Shown here: positions 1 through 10,042 of the stretch, in pieces
How positions within the stretch are numbered: the first letter of the stretch is position 1
Layout of the letters: each line of letters begins with the position of its first letter
Source of the DNA: Castor canadensis
Taxonomy: Eukaryota > Chordata > Mammalia > Rodentia > Castoridae
Direction of reading: 5' to 3'
DNA: 64,000 nt
NCBI RefSeq assembly: GCF_047511655.1
Contig: NC_133389.1
Span: 151,295,973 to 151,359,972 of the forward strand
Program-made: the position numbers and the translations under genes
Notes under the pieces: generated by a model
Told to the model about the DNA's origin: nothing
Database searches by the model: none
The model's input: only the letters and a program-made list of their open reading frames with translations

Positions 1-36
1 GTGGAGGAGATGTTTCAGAGATTAGTGGGGAATTAA

Positions 37-245
37 TTTTTTTTTGGGTGGGTGGTTTGAACTCAGGGCCTTGTATTTGCTAGGCAAGTGCTCTAGCACT
101 TGAGCCATGCTCTCAGCCCTTTTTGCTCTAGCTATTTTTCGGATAGGATTTTGCATTTTTGTCCAGGTCGGGCCTCTGACTGTGATCCTCCTACTTCCAC
201 CTCTGACACAGGTGGAATTACAGATGGGTACCACCATGCCTACCC
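37..245 (-). repeat. Composite SINE (B1-like head plus ID-like tail), antisense
   Basis: Read on the minus strand it begins as a 7SL/B1-like segment and ends in a tRNA-Ala/ID-like part containing GCCCTGAGTTCAAACC and an A-rich tail. The same composite family occurs at 4410, 15066, 20352, 33026 and 61190. Confidence 0.75.
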
Positions 246-260
246 GAGAACTCATTTCTT

Positions 261-842
261 TTTTTTTTTTTTTTAATTTTTATTGTTTTATTATTCATAT
301 GTGCATACAATGCTTGGGTCATTTCTCCCCCCGCCCCCACCCCCTCCCTTACCACCCACTCAGCCCCCTCCCTTTCCCCTCCACCCCCTCGATACCCAGC
401 AGAAACTATTTTGCCCTTATCTCTAATTTTGTTGAAGAGAGAGTATAAGCAATAACAGGAAGGAACAAGGGTTTTTGCTAGTTGAGATAAAGATAGCTAT
501 ACAGGGAGTTGACTCACATTAATTTCCTGTGCATGTGTGTTACCTTCTAGGTTAATTCTTTTTGATCTAACCTTTTCTCTAGTTCCTGGTCCCCTTCTCA
601 TATAGGCCTCAGTTGCTTTTAAGGTATCAGCTTTAGTTTCTCTGCATTGAGGGCAACAAATGCTATCTAGTTTTTTAGGTGTCTTACCTATCTTCATATC
701 TCCCTTGTGTGCTCTTGCTTTTATCATGTGCTCAAAGTCCAATTCCCATTGTTGTGTTTGCCCTTGACCTAATGTCCACATATGAGGGAGAACATACGAT
801 TTTTGGTCTTTTGGGCCAGGCTAACCTCACTCAGAATGCTCT
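261..842 (-). mobile_element. 5'-truncated L1, antisense, with target-site duplication
   Basis: It starts with poly(T), then shows the L1 3' UTR seen in sense at 27600-28050 and runs to the end of ORF2. It is flanked by a 15-bp direct repeat GAGAACTCATTTCTT at 246-260 and 843-857, so the insertion is a typical target-primed retrotransposition event. Confidence 0.88.
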
Positions 843-857
843 GAGAACTCATTTCTT

Positions 858-2495
858 ACTGAGTGAATGGATTGTATCAGACTTTTCTGTGAGTGACTGA
901 GAAACTGGGTGGTTTCTAATCTGAAAGCCTAGCATAGCAGATTCTGAAGAATTCAGTCAGCTGCCTTCTCTCTACCCTTCAGAATTAGGTCACTCTCTGT
1001 GGGGAAAGAAGGAACCCCTGGTGGGACTGAAGTCTTCAGGCCAGCAGTGATAGAGCAGAATATGATGTCTAAGGAAATGTCATCTGTAGAGTGGCTCCAT
1101 ATCTGTTTCTAATTCTCAGAGGCAAAGAAGCAAGAGAGAAGGACAATGGTAGTGTGTTTAGTGCCCTGAATCTTTGTCTAGAAACCATGACCTTAGTGAA
1201 ATATTCTAGCATCTACCACTGGGCAACTTTTTGTTACTATAATGAAACACTTATGAAGAAGAGGTTTATTAACCTCATAATACGGAGGTTCCAGGGCATG
1301 GCTCTGGCATTGATTTATTTCTTGGGTATATCCCATCACGATGGATAACAATGGTGGTAGCTATTCAGGAGCAAGCAGATGATTACATCTTGAACCAGGA
1401 GCAGAGAGAAGACTGGGCAGGGCCAAACTCAGGCTTCCATAACAACTCTCTTGCAAAAACTACCTTCTAAGAGTCACATTTCTGATGACCTCCCAGTAGG
1501 CCCCATCTCCCAAAGGTACCATGGTTCTTTCCAATACTGCCACCCCACAAACCAAGCCTTCACTTACAAATGGACCCTTCAAAGACACAAACCATATTCA
1601 AACCATAGAATCTGTGATATGTAAAGTTATCAAAACCTACTCTTCACTTTTTCTCTGGAAATTTAACTTTCAGAGTCTAAGACATGGCACTTTCTGCCTA
1701 ACCTTGAGATTGCATGATATGATGTTGGCAATGCTGGCAAGAATTGCTGTTGCTAAATATTTATAATTTGCCACACACTGTGCTAAGAACTTTCCAGGGA
1801 CCATCATATTTAATCCCCCAATCACCTGCAAAAAAGTATTATTATATCCCCACTTAATGATGAGAAAACGGAGACCCATATAGTCTTGTCATTACTGAAG
1901 ATCCCTAGGTAGAGAGGAGTGGAACTGGGGTCTGAAATCAGCAATGTAGTCTAGAACTCACCCTTCCAAGACCTGGCTCCACCACTGTGTAGCTGTGTGA
2001 GCTCAGACAGCCAGTTTACTTCTCTGAAGAACAAGGCAACTTCTTTTAGCTGTATAATTCTGTGGTTCCAAAATTTACACATGGCTTCCCCTGGAGCATT
2101 ACCTTTTCCCAAGGTGAGGAGGAATGTACAGGTGCTCTGAGCCACTGCAGCTTGGGTTCCTTTCCTTATGATTTCTGACCTGGGGAGTACTGAATTCTTG
2201 CAGCCTGAGCTGAGCCCTAGTGACCGATGTTAGGAATAGTTACTAACTAACCATGCCCTACAGACAAGGGAAGAACTTGGAGGGTTTTGCTCCAGGCTTG
2301 CAGGGAGGAGGAGAAGAAAATCTTTTCATGTTATATTTTCCTGTTACTGTCATGTGACAAAATAATGTATTGTGGACTTCCTCTCTATGATAGATTCTTA
2401 TCTAAGTGAATGGGAAGTTTACAGGAACCTTCAAGCAGTGCAATCCTTAGCTGGTGCCAAAGGCATGGCGAAGCTAATCTTAGTGCTGTGGATTG
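858..2495. other. Non-coding, with old MIR/L2-like remnants
   Basis: There are no supportable exons. A repeat with a 'rings of CTCACAGTTATGG-like' consensus relative lies at about 1222-1600 (also seen at 56645). MIR-like fragments lie at about 1855-1940 and 1960-2050, where there is a copy of the 'ctgtgtgagctcagacagccagtttacttctctgaa' type of core, and an L2/MIR-like piece lies near 1765-1800. I saw no upstream CASP10 exons (death-effector domains). Confidence 0.4.

Positions 2496-2496
<1 letters not shown>

Positions 2497-2531
<35 letters not shown>
2497..2531. repeat. (TG)n microsatellite
   Basis: About 17 uninterrupted TG units, abutting an antisense ID-type SINE. Confidence 0.95.
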
Positions 2532-2534
<3 letters not shown>

Positions 2535-2608
2535 TGTTGCTGGGGATCAAAGTTAGGTCCTCATGCTTGCTAGGCAATTACGCTACCACTAACCTACATT
2601 CCCAGCCC
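2532..2608 (-). repeat. ID-type SINE, antisense
   Basis: The minus strand reads like a tRNA-Ala-derived ID element (GGGGCTGGGAATGTAGG at its head, ending before the TG repeat), about 75 bp long and diverged. Confidence 0.65.
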
Positions 2609-2986
2609 CTATGGATTGATTTTTTTCTCTACCCGAGTTAGGTCTCTGGATCATTCTCCCCTCCCTCTTTTTTCTTCTTGATGTCCGCCCAGCAACTCTA
2701 TACCCAGTGACAGATAAATGCTGACAACTCAACCACACTTTCTACCAGGAATCTTTGAGCTGATTACATGTTCTTAATTCTCCAACTCATCCTCTGCCAG
2801 GAAGGTAGTCTACAACCCACACAAAGAAAAAGTAGTATGAGGCTATCTGCTTCTCCTATCAGGAAGGGCATGGTGGCTGAATTATGTCTCAGGAGTGCCT
2901 TGAGAGTATAACAATTCTCCAGATTAGTAAGGAAATCTAATGCTTAAGGAAAGATATTTGAGGAATCTGAGTACCTCTCTTTCTAG

Positions 2987-3077
2987 ATGATGGAGCAGTA
3001 AATAACCACCTGCCACAGAGTCCATGGAGATGTTGGGAGCACCTGCTGAAACTCTGAATTCTGAAACCACCACAAAG
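2987..3077 (+). CDS. CASP10: CASP10 linker exon (prodomain-to-protease region), probably damaged
   Basis: The last third (from about 3030) reads G-A-P-A-E-T-L-N-S-E-T-T-T-K, closely matching the linker of human caspase-10 just before its protease domain. A good acceptor (pyrimidine tract then TAG at 2984-2986) precedes it. The end at 3077 is followed by GTCTGG, a weak donor, and joins in phase 0 to the exon at 5250 to give K-E-A-A-V. From the 2986 acceptor every frame meets a stop, including the frame that matches caspase-10 at the 3' end (TAA near 3002). By my count the segment is about 11 bases longer than the human counterpart. An internal AG at 3017-3018 would bypass the stops but has a poor pyrimidine tract. 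Identity is fairly sure; whether the exon works is doubtful. Confidence 0.62.
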
Positions 3078-3278
3078 GTCTGGTCCAAACAGTTCTGATT
3101 TTGAGGACTCACAGCTGTTTGTTTCTGGGTTGGTTCTTCCCCTCTTTGTGATTCTTTCTAATCTTCCCACCTTTCCCTGTAACCATCAGAAGTATGTTAC
3201 CTTTGGCTGTGGAGGTGATGCTATTGCTATTTCACTTTCAGGCATGCATACCTTTCATTTTTTTCCACAGAAGTGAAC

Positions 3279-3445
3279 TTCCTTCCTTCCTTCCTTCCTT
3301 CCTTCCTTCCTTCCTTCCTTCCTTCCTTCCTTCCTTCCTTCCTTCCTTCCTTCCTTCCTTCCTTCCTTCCTTCCTTCCTCCCTCCCTCCCTCCCTCCCTC
3401 TCTCTCTCTCTCTCTCTCCCTCCCTCTCTCTCCCTCTTCCTCTCT
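3279..3445. repeat. Compound (TTCC)n/(CCCT)n/(CT)n microsatellite
   Basis: About 25 TTCC units up to 3379, then CCTC units to about 3400 and CT-rich sequence to about 3445, all pyrimidine on the + strand. It lies within the CASP10 intron. Long pure arrays like this usually vary in length between individuals. Confidence 0.95.
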
Positions 3446-3564
3446 CTTTCGTTCTCTCTCATTAACTGGAAGCCACCTCTTTTCTATTTGGATCAAAGAC
3501 ATACCATATTTTCCACATAATTTTAGGTGTATAGGGCTCTGCTGAAGCCAAATCAGCTTATTTG

Positions 3565-4205
3565 TTTTTTTTTTTTTTTTTTTTGTGTTTTAGATCTCAT
3601 CTCATTTCTTGTTCTTCCATTCAGTTTTATTTATTTATTTATTTATTTATTTTCATTTTTCTTTTATTATTCATATGTGCATACAAGGCTTGGTTCATTT
3701 CTCCCCCCTGCCCCCACCCCCTCCCTTACCACCCACTCCGCCCCCTCCCTCTCCCCCCCCAATACCCAGCAGAAACTATTTTGCCCTTATTTCTAATTTT
3801 GTTGTAGAGAGAGTATAAGCAATAATAGGAAGGAACAAGGGTTTTTGCTGGTTGAGATAAGGATAGCTATATAGGGCATTGACTCACATTGATTTCCTGT
3901 GCACGGGTGTTACCTTCTAGGTTAATTCTTTTTGATCTAACCTTTTCTCTAGTACCTGTTCCCCTTTTCCTATTGGCCTCAGTTGCTTTAAGGTATCTGC
4001 TTTAGTTTCTCTGCGTTAAGGGCAACAAATGCTAGCTAATTTTTTAGGTGTCTTACCTATCCTAACCCCTCCCTTGTGTGCTCTTGCTTTTATCATGTGC
4101 TCATAGTCCAATCCCCTTGTTGTGTTTGCCCTTGATCTAATGTCCACATATGAGGGAGAACATACGATTTTTGGTTTTTTGAGCCAGGCTAACCTCACTC
4201 AGAAT
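3565..4205 (-). mobile_element. 5'-truncated L1, antisense, with a probable 3' transduction
   Basis: It is flanked by a 15-bp duplication AAATCAGC(T/C)TATTTG-type at 3550-3564 and 4206-4220 (one to two differences). In L1 sense orientation the element runs from the end of ORF2 through the 3' UTR to about 3663, then an A-rich (TAAA)n tail (3625-3662), then about 40 bp of unrelated sequence (3585-3624), then a second pure poly(A) (3565-3584). Two tails separated by unique sequence are the hallmark of 3' transduction. Confidence 0.82.
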
Positions 4206-4409
4206 AAATCAGCTCATTTGTAATCACATGCTGTTCACATTAGCCTTCAAAATTAATTCCACATAGTTTAAGCTTCATAAGGAAAGTTTACAAAAGAGAT
4301 TTCTCAGTTTTCAGAGGAATCAGATCACTCTAGAATCCTACTATCTAAAAAATGTAAATATCACTTGAAATTTTTGTTGTCTTGCTAAATCCTTGATTTA
4401 AAAAAAAAT

Positions 4410-4594
4410 TTTTGGTACTGGGGTTTGAACTCAGGGCCGACACCTTGAGCCACTCTGCCAGCCCTTTTTTGTGATGGGTTTTTTTGAGATAGGGTCTCAC
4501 AAACTATTTGTCCAGGGTTGGCTCCAACTGTGATCCTCCTGATCTCTGCCTCCTGAGTAGCTAGGATTATAGATGTGAGCCACGAGCACCTGGC
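4410..4594 (-). repeat. Composite B1/ID-like SINE, antisense
   Basis: Same family as at 37-245. The GTACTGGGGTTTGAACTCAG box is the ID-like 3' tail read backwards, and GGATCACAGTTGGAGCC-like sequence lies in the B1-like part. Confidence 0.8.
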
Positions 4595-5007
4595 TTCTTC
4601 TTCTTTTTAACATTTCTAATTTGAAAAGGAAGACACTTTTAATATATCCAGGGGTTGCCAATACTAAAATATATTTTGTTTTTTTAACTCTGGAGTTGAG
4701 GTATTCCAAAGAAACCAGGTAGAGTCTGAATTCTGCCTTAGAATTAATCAATTAATTCCAAACCAGGGCAAGATCTTGAAGCCTTTCAGCCTCTGATCCT
4801 GGGAGTGGGATCCTGAAAGAAAGGAAGTGGCTGATCTTTAATGCAAATGACATTTAGCCTTTGTGCTGGGCTGTAGGACTTGAAAAGCATCTTTGAAATT
4901 GTACTGAGATCACAGTTCAGCAGCAAAATTGAGTGCGGAGCGGTAAGAATCACTGGTCTTTCTATATGTGACTTTAGAAACTATATGATCTGAATTCCAA
5001 GGGAGAT

Positions 5008-5101
5008 TTGTTTGTTCGTTCGTTTGTTTGGTGCTGGGGATGGAACCTAGGGCCTAATACATGCTAAGCAGGTGCCTTAACACTAAGCGACAACCCCAGC
5101 C
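5008..5101 (-). repeat. ID-type SINE, antisense
   Basis: A short tRNA-Ala-like SINE (TGCTGGGGATGGAACCTAGG on the + strand) with a (TTTG)n/(TTCG)n tail at 5008-5030. It lies about 150 bp before a CASP10 exon. Confidence 0.75.
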
Positions 5102-5249
5102 ATAAGGGAATTAAAGTATGAAAACACGGTTTAACAAATTGGAATAGAGACACACTTTGTGTTTCTTCAGAACAGGAGAGGGTTTGTTACAAACATTGGG
5201 TCCTCTAAATGATGACCCTCCCAGGAGCTTCTATCTCTTCTTCCTCAAG

Positions 5250-5358
5250 GAGGCAGCTGTGCACAGGATGTATGGAAAACACAGAGGCCACTGTGTCATT
5301 ATCAACAACCACAGCTTCACCTCCATGCCAGATAGAAGAGAGACCCATGAAGATGCTA
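5250..5358 (+). CDS. CASP10: CASP10 exon, start of the p20 protease subunit
   Basis: This 109-bp exon encodes E-A-A-V-H-R-M followed by H-R-G-H-C-V-I-I-N-N-H-S-F-T-S, a near copy of the first beta strand and loop of the caspase-10 large subunit. It ends in D-R-R-E-T-H-E-D-A. The acceptor is a long CT tract ending CAAG at 5246-5249 and the donor is a strong GTAAGT at 5359. It leaves phase 1, and the single A joins the AG of the next exon to make a Lys codon. The Arg of the initiator-caspase R-x-G-T motif, which contacts the P1 aspartate, is kept, but the Gly two residues later is Glu here. Caspase-10 is a death-receptor initiator cysteine protease acting in the DISC in the cytosol. No stop codons are present. 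Confidence 0.88.
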
Positions 5359-5614
5359 GTAAGTCTGGAATAGTGGACAAAGTGCAAGCTGAAGATCTTA
5401 AAATCATTTTTTATTCTCACATTGTCTTTCTATAACTTTTGTCTTCATGTACATGTGAAGGTGACATAAATGTTTCCAAGCCTCCTGTGTATCGCTGGAG
5501 TGGCACCCACCTACTAAGTGACAAGGGTCCATGAGTATTTACGACTCTGTGGTTTGAGGGAAGATATTATAAGTCTGCAGGAGATAACTGAGGTTTGAGC
5601 TCTGGTTCCAGCCT

Positions 5615-5690
5615 AACTAGATTTGTGACCCTGGGAGAGTTATGGAATCTCAGCTTCTTCATCTGTGAAATAATAGTATAAAACACTGGC
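5615..5690 (+). repeat. MIR-like fragment in a CASP10 intron
   Basis: GTGACCCTGGGAGAGTTAT followed by CTTCATCTGTGAAATAATAG resembles the MIR core 'tgaccttgggcaagt ... tcatctgtaaaatgg'. Old and diverged. Confidence 0.5.
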
Positions 5691-5840
5691 CACCACTTAC
5701 TCTCAGGACTTGTGACATCACTGTGGGTACTGTGAGAAGGCAGATTAGTTATAAAATTTTATTGTTATGAAACTAAAACATTTAATACTTTAATTTGCTG
5801 TGTAATTTTTATAATTATTAGCATTGTTTCACTTCTTCAT

Positions 5841-5865
5841 TTTATTTCATTTCATTTCATTTCAG
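5841..5865 (+). repeat. (TTTCA)n short tandem repeat near the splice acceptor
   Basis: Four to five TTTCA units end 30 bp before the acceptor of the catalytic exon and create an extra CAG at 5863-5865. Using that AG would add 29 nt and break the frame, so it is not the normal acceptor. Confidence 0.8.
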
Positions 5866-5894
5866 CATCTCCCCTTTCTCTCCTTTTCTTCCAG

Positions 5895-6387
5895 AGTTCC
5901 TGAGGCATGTGTTTGAGTGGCTTGGGTTCACAGTATACAAACACAATGATATGACCAAAGCATGCATGGAGAATATTCTGCAGGAGCAGAAGAGTCATCC
6001 AGGCCATGCTGACAGTGATTGCTTTGTGTTCTGTATTCTGACCCATGGGATATTTGGCTCTGTCTGCTCTTCAGATGGGGCCCTCATTCCCAATCAGGAT
6101 ATCATGTCTCATTTCACAGCCCAGGAGTGCCGAGGGCTGGCTCACAAACTGAAACTCTTTTTCATCCAGGCCTGCCAAGGTGAAAATGTGCAATCTTCTG
6201 TACCCATTGAAGCTGATGCTCAGAATACTGAGCGTGGCTTTCCTTCCATTCTGAATAGTGCTCCCACTGAGGCAGATTTTCTGCTCAGTCTGGCCACTGT
6301 CTCAGCCTATGTGTGCTTTCGACATAAGAAGAAAGGCAACTGGTGTATTCAGTCTCTATGTAATCATCTGATAAGCTTGGACCCAAG
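5895..6387 (+). CDS. CASP10: CASP10 catalytic exon (p20 core, processing site, start of p10)
   Basis: This 493-bp exon is open throughout and reads HVFEWLGFTV, then CFVFCILTHG with the catalytic His (codon 6044-6046), then FFIQACQGE with the catalytic Cys (codon 6173-6175). It continues through the I-E-A-D interdomain cleavage site (Asp codon 6215-6217) into the small subunit, with E-A-D-F-L-L, F-R-H carrying the substrate-pocket Arg, and IQSLCNHL. The QACQGE pentapeptide region and the IEAD site point to caspase-10 rather than caspase-8. The frame fixes the acceptor at 5893-5894, because using the AG two bases later shifts it. The donor is GTGAGT at 6388. The exon ends in phase 2, as expected before the final CASP10 exon, which I did not find downstream. 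Both catalytic residues are intact, so purifying selection until recently is likely. Confidence 0.92.
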
Positions 6388-6419
6388 GTGAGTCCTGAGT
6401 TTTCCATTATGTATCTATT

Positions 6420-7250
6420 TATCCAACCATCCATCCAAGAAACTTATATTGAGCACCAGGATAGGATTGAGCACCAGCATAGGCTTGGAAATAAAGGAAG
6501 GAAGACATGGAACCAAAAAAAAAGACATAGTCCCCGCCTTGAGTTGTTCACAAGTTAATGGGATGGGCGAACACATAGACAGGGAAGAGGACCTGGGCAA
6601 TAAGTATATACTGTGAGGTGTGGGTGTTATGAGAACATGTAGGACAAATAACTCACCCAGATATGGAAGATCAGAGGAGGCTTCTTGAGGTGACAAATAG
6701 ATGTTAGGCAAAGGATGCAGGCGAAAGATGTGCTGTGCAGAGGGAATAGCATGAATGAATGCATGGGAATTTTTTTGTTCCTTCATTTATTAATTTATCA
6801 GTCACTCATATTTACTGAGTGTCTATGTGCTGTCTTTGGTATTCTCTTTGCCACTATTCTGACAGCTTCCCTTCTGTGTCTGCCATATGCTTTTTATCTA
6901 CCCTAGACATGGGTATTCATCAGGGTTCTTCCTTAGATTCCTTTTTCTTCTCTCTCCTCCCTTCCCTTCTCCTTTCCTCCTTTCCTTCCCTCTTCTTCCC
7001 TTAGGTCCTCTCTCTCTTACTCTCCCTCCTTTCCACTCTTTGCTTACCCCTCTTGGCAGCTTTAGTTATATCTAGAAACCACTGGCAACTCCATGAAAAT
7101 GTCTCCAACATTGCCATCTGTGATCCATTCATCTCTGAATTCCTGCAGGGCAGAGACCCTATTCCATCCAATTTTAAATCCTCAGCATCTATCCCAGTAT
7201 CTTATATATTGCTGAGCTTGATAAGTAGTTGCTCGACCGATGAATGACTG
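6420..7250. repeat. Ancient L2-like remnants downstream of the CASP10 catalytic exon
   Basis: At 6530-6770 the pattern '...cttgagttgttcacaagttaatggg ... gcagagggaatagcatgaatg' resembles an L2 3' region. At 7130-7245 'ctgcagggcagagaccct ... gatgaatgactgag' resembles the L2 terminal region. Diverged. The intervening 6940-7060 is pyrimidine-rich. Confidence 0.4.
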
Positions 7251-7389
7251 AGTCAACTTCATCCAAAGCCTGTTAGACATCCTATCTCTGTGTTGCTCTT
7301 TGGCCTCACATTCAGTATACATTTTTCTCAGTTCATCTTCCCAGCCTACTCCCCATTTCTAGGAATTGCCACAGTATTCTTCTGGGAAT

Positions 7390-7745
7390 TTAGGTACTGG
7401 AACACTGTCAGCCACACAAAATCCCCACTCTCGAGTTGCTGCCTCCAGCAGAAGGGGGTATTGACAGGTGGGAAATGATGAAGCTCGCCAGGTGCCAAAA
7501 CCAAGCAGGACTCTTCCAATGTAGCATAAGGCGTACCTGAATAAACCCTGGGCTCAGTCTTGGCTCACCAGGAGGGAGCTGAAAGCACCCCCAGAGCCAG
7601 AATCACCCTAAGACCAAAGTTGGCTTGGAGCTGTTGGTTCAATACCATGACAGGAAAGTCCCTCAGGAAGACAGGAACAGAGAGACAGGGGGAGCAGCGC
7701 AGGGAAGTCTGCTTCTGGCTAGTCCTCAGCAGGGGATCCCCCTAG
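7390..7745 (-). mobile_element. Class I ERV internal fragment, same family as 29050-29340
   Basis: About 300 bp are clearly alignable by eye with 29050-29340: shared blocks include 'tactggaacact', 'agcaggactc' plus 'aatgtagcat', and 'ctgaataaaccc'. The related element at 28770-30510 is minus-oriented, so this fragment is assigned the same strand. Confidence 0.55.
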
Positions 7746-7885
7746 CAGAAGTATCCACAGGGTGCTGGGGGCTCATGGCCACACCTTAGGCAAACTGTTG
7801 CTGGTTTGGTGCTCAGGCATACTGACCTTGGTCCAGGAGAGATGTCCCTTCATGGTCACTAGAAATGTTACTTGCTGGTGTGAAA

Positions 7886-8440
7886 TGTTGTAGGCTGGTG
7901 TCAAGGGTTCTTGCCTTCACAGGCCAGAGAACTGGCTCATGAGGCAGCAGATTGACTTGTGAGGCAAGGCCAGTACATGAAGTAGGATTTACTAGAGAAA
8001 CGAAAGGCTACAGCTAGAGCAGTGCGTGGAGCCCGGAAACTGGTGACTCCCTGCTCAGGTGAAGGCTGGGGCTTTTTATAGATGCTTTAACTCTGGGTTA
8101 GGGTAAGGGTTAGGTGGGTTCTTTCCACTGGCCATGGATTCATGTGCATGGGCTCTATTAGATAAGCTGGTCTATTTGCCCCTTATTGGGGAGTGGGAAC
8201 AACCTTGAGAGAATTCTGTTTATCAGCCCTGTGGCAGATTTATGAGAGCCTGTATCTTCTCCTCAGGGTGCAGGAATGCAGATTTATGAGCTCCTTAGGG
8301 TGCAGAGCCCATAGTGCTCTCCATGGGGGATGGGATATTGACTCACTCATCTGTCCTTTAGGTCCTCCGACCCAACAGAAGGAAGGAAGTTAAAAGGGCA
8401 TCTTGGGGTAAAAGCCCACAGTAGACACCTAGCCAAAAAT
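7886..8440 (-). mobile_element. Antisense LTR-like sequence
   Basis: It begins TGTTGTAGGC on the + strand. Read on the minus strand it has a TATAAAAAG box (+ strand CTTTTTATAG near 8070), typical of an LTR promoter. It follows the ERV fragment at 7390. It contains a short telomere-like stretch, GGGTTAGGGTAAGGGTTAGG (8094-8113). Boundaries are approximate. Confidence 0.45.
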
Positions 8441-8459
8441 CTTCTTTTCTGTATCATAT

Positions 8460-9050
8460 TGTTACTGTATTGATGCGTCCCTGAAGTTCTCAATCTCATT
8501 GGAAAAAGAATCCAAAGTGGATACAGAGGAGATTTAGCAATAACAGGCTATGTTTATTAGAACAAAGCAAAAGTATTTTCTTGAGACATAGAGCAAGCAG
8601 GCTTAGATTGAACAGCTGCTCTGAGGGTCTTTAGAGTCAGAGATTTTTACTGCGTTTAGATTTATACATTATAAACTCCTCCCACATGGTGGATAGGGGA
8701 GTTTGGGGCCCTAGATGGGTCAAAGCAGTACTGTCACGGCACATGGGTGGGTGAAGATTTGGTTTAACTGCAATGCTAGTTAGTGACTTATGAATTGGTC
8801 CAAAGGTGGTTTAGTAGTCAATATGGCTGCCAGAACTCTCCATTCTTTGCAGGCTGCATGCCAACAGGATGCTATTGTAAGTCATGAATTGTTCTGTCAA
8901 TAGTAATAGCCCAAGATGTGGCTTTTGTCTCCATGATGTTCTCAGCCATGTGAGAACATCACATGGCTAAACCCTATTTCAATATGACTAGAAGCTTCCT
9001 TGGTCTTCAAAGTATGACTTTGACATTTTAGTTGACCACTTTAAAATTAA
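8460..9050 (-). mobile_element. Probable second antisense LTR-like block
   Basis: The reverse strand carries TATAA-type (near 8670) and AATAAA-like (TTTATTAG near 8555) signals spaced as in an LTR, but I see no terminal repeat pair. It could be an LTR of a different family. No coding signal. Confidence 0.3.
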
Positions 9051-9055
9051 TTGCA

Positions 9056-9325
9056 AGGACTTGGGGATGTGGCTCAAGTGGTAGAGAGCTTGACTAGCAT
9101 GTGTGAGGCCATGGGATCAATCCCCAGTACTGTAAACAAAACAAACAAAAACCCAAAAGCTCATTAAAAGATGGGCATGGTGTTGTACACTTTTAATTCC
9201 AGCATTTGGGAGGTAGAGGCAGGAGGACTGCAAATTTTAGGTCAACCTGGGTTATCTAGTGAGTTCCAGGTAAGTTGGGCTACATAGCAAGACCTTTTCT
9301 CAAAACAAAAACAAAAACAAAAACT
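9056..9325 (+). repeat. ID element followed by a B1-like SINE
   Basis: 9056-9150 is an ID-type unit (GGGGATGTGGCTCAAGTGG ... CAATCCCCAGTAC) with an A-rich tail. 9172-9325 is a 7SL-derived B1-like unit (GGGCATGGTG ... GGCAGGAGGACTG ... CAACCTGGG) ending in (CAAAAA)n. Confidence 0.75.
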
Positions 9326-9739
9326 GAGACGGAATAGATCTGGGAAAACGAGGCATGGGAAACAGCAGTCAGGAATTCAGGGATAAACATGGTATTAATG
9401 AATATAAGCACACGGACACTATTTTCTTTTCTTTAAGCCTTCCACCCTTTCAATACCTGAAACATTTAGTAAACATTTGCCTGCTTTCCCAAACAACTAG
9501 CATGCCCTGGGACTGAACAAGGATACCTTAGAAAATGATACTTAGCCTGGAAAAAGAAACAGGAAAGTAATAAAAAAAATTTGGGAAGATGACAAAAGTA
9601 TTCAGCTCAAGGATGAACACTTGTCCTAAAAGGAGCATCTGAATCAGCTTCTGACAAAACCCATCCTTTGTTTAGAGGATGCTTGGACACCCATGTCATT
9701 ATGCCTCCAAATTTAGTAAATAGATCAACCTTGAAAATC

Positions 9740-10030
9740 TCTGGGCCCAACTGATAAGGTAGTTTGACTGCAAGAATGATGGCTACATCTTGTGTTCAGA
9801 GCAAAGGGGAATGAATACTCAACCTATGGTAAATTAGGGTCAAGCCTTATATCCTATCTTTTACCATAAATAACTCTGATATCTAGGAAGCTCAGTGTGT
9901 CTTCTTCAGACTATCCACACTCTACCCACTGGAGCATGCCTTTGCTTTCTGCTTGCTTGTTCAATAAAGCTCTGCCCAATTTTCTTACTAATGTGACTTA
10001 TCCAGAAATTCTTATTCTGTGATAGAAGTC
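9740..10030 (+). mobile_element. LTR-like 3' portion
   Basis: A TTCAATAAAGCTCTGCC polyadenylation-type box (about 9960) with downstream CT-rich sequence resembles an LTR R-U5 region. The start is not defined. Confidence 0.35.
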
Positions 10031-10042
10031 AAGGACCTGGAA

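Noticed and set aside
3227-3502. Long open frames across the TTCC/CT array on both strands (repeated Pro-Ser-Phe-Leu or Lys-Glu-Gly-Arg)
   Set aside because: They are the automatic translation of a tetranucleotide microsatellite, with no codon bias or flanking gene structure.
5866-5894. Alternative acceptor for the CASP10 catalytic exon at the TTTCAG at 5865
   Set aside because: It would add 29 nt and shift the frame; the acceptor at 5894 gives the conserved sequence.
8094-8113. Telomere-like GGGTTAGGGTAAGGGTTAGG
   Set aside because: Only about three degenerate units inside an LTR-like sequence; too short for an interstitial telomere site.
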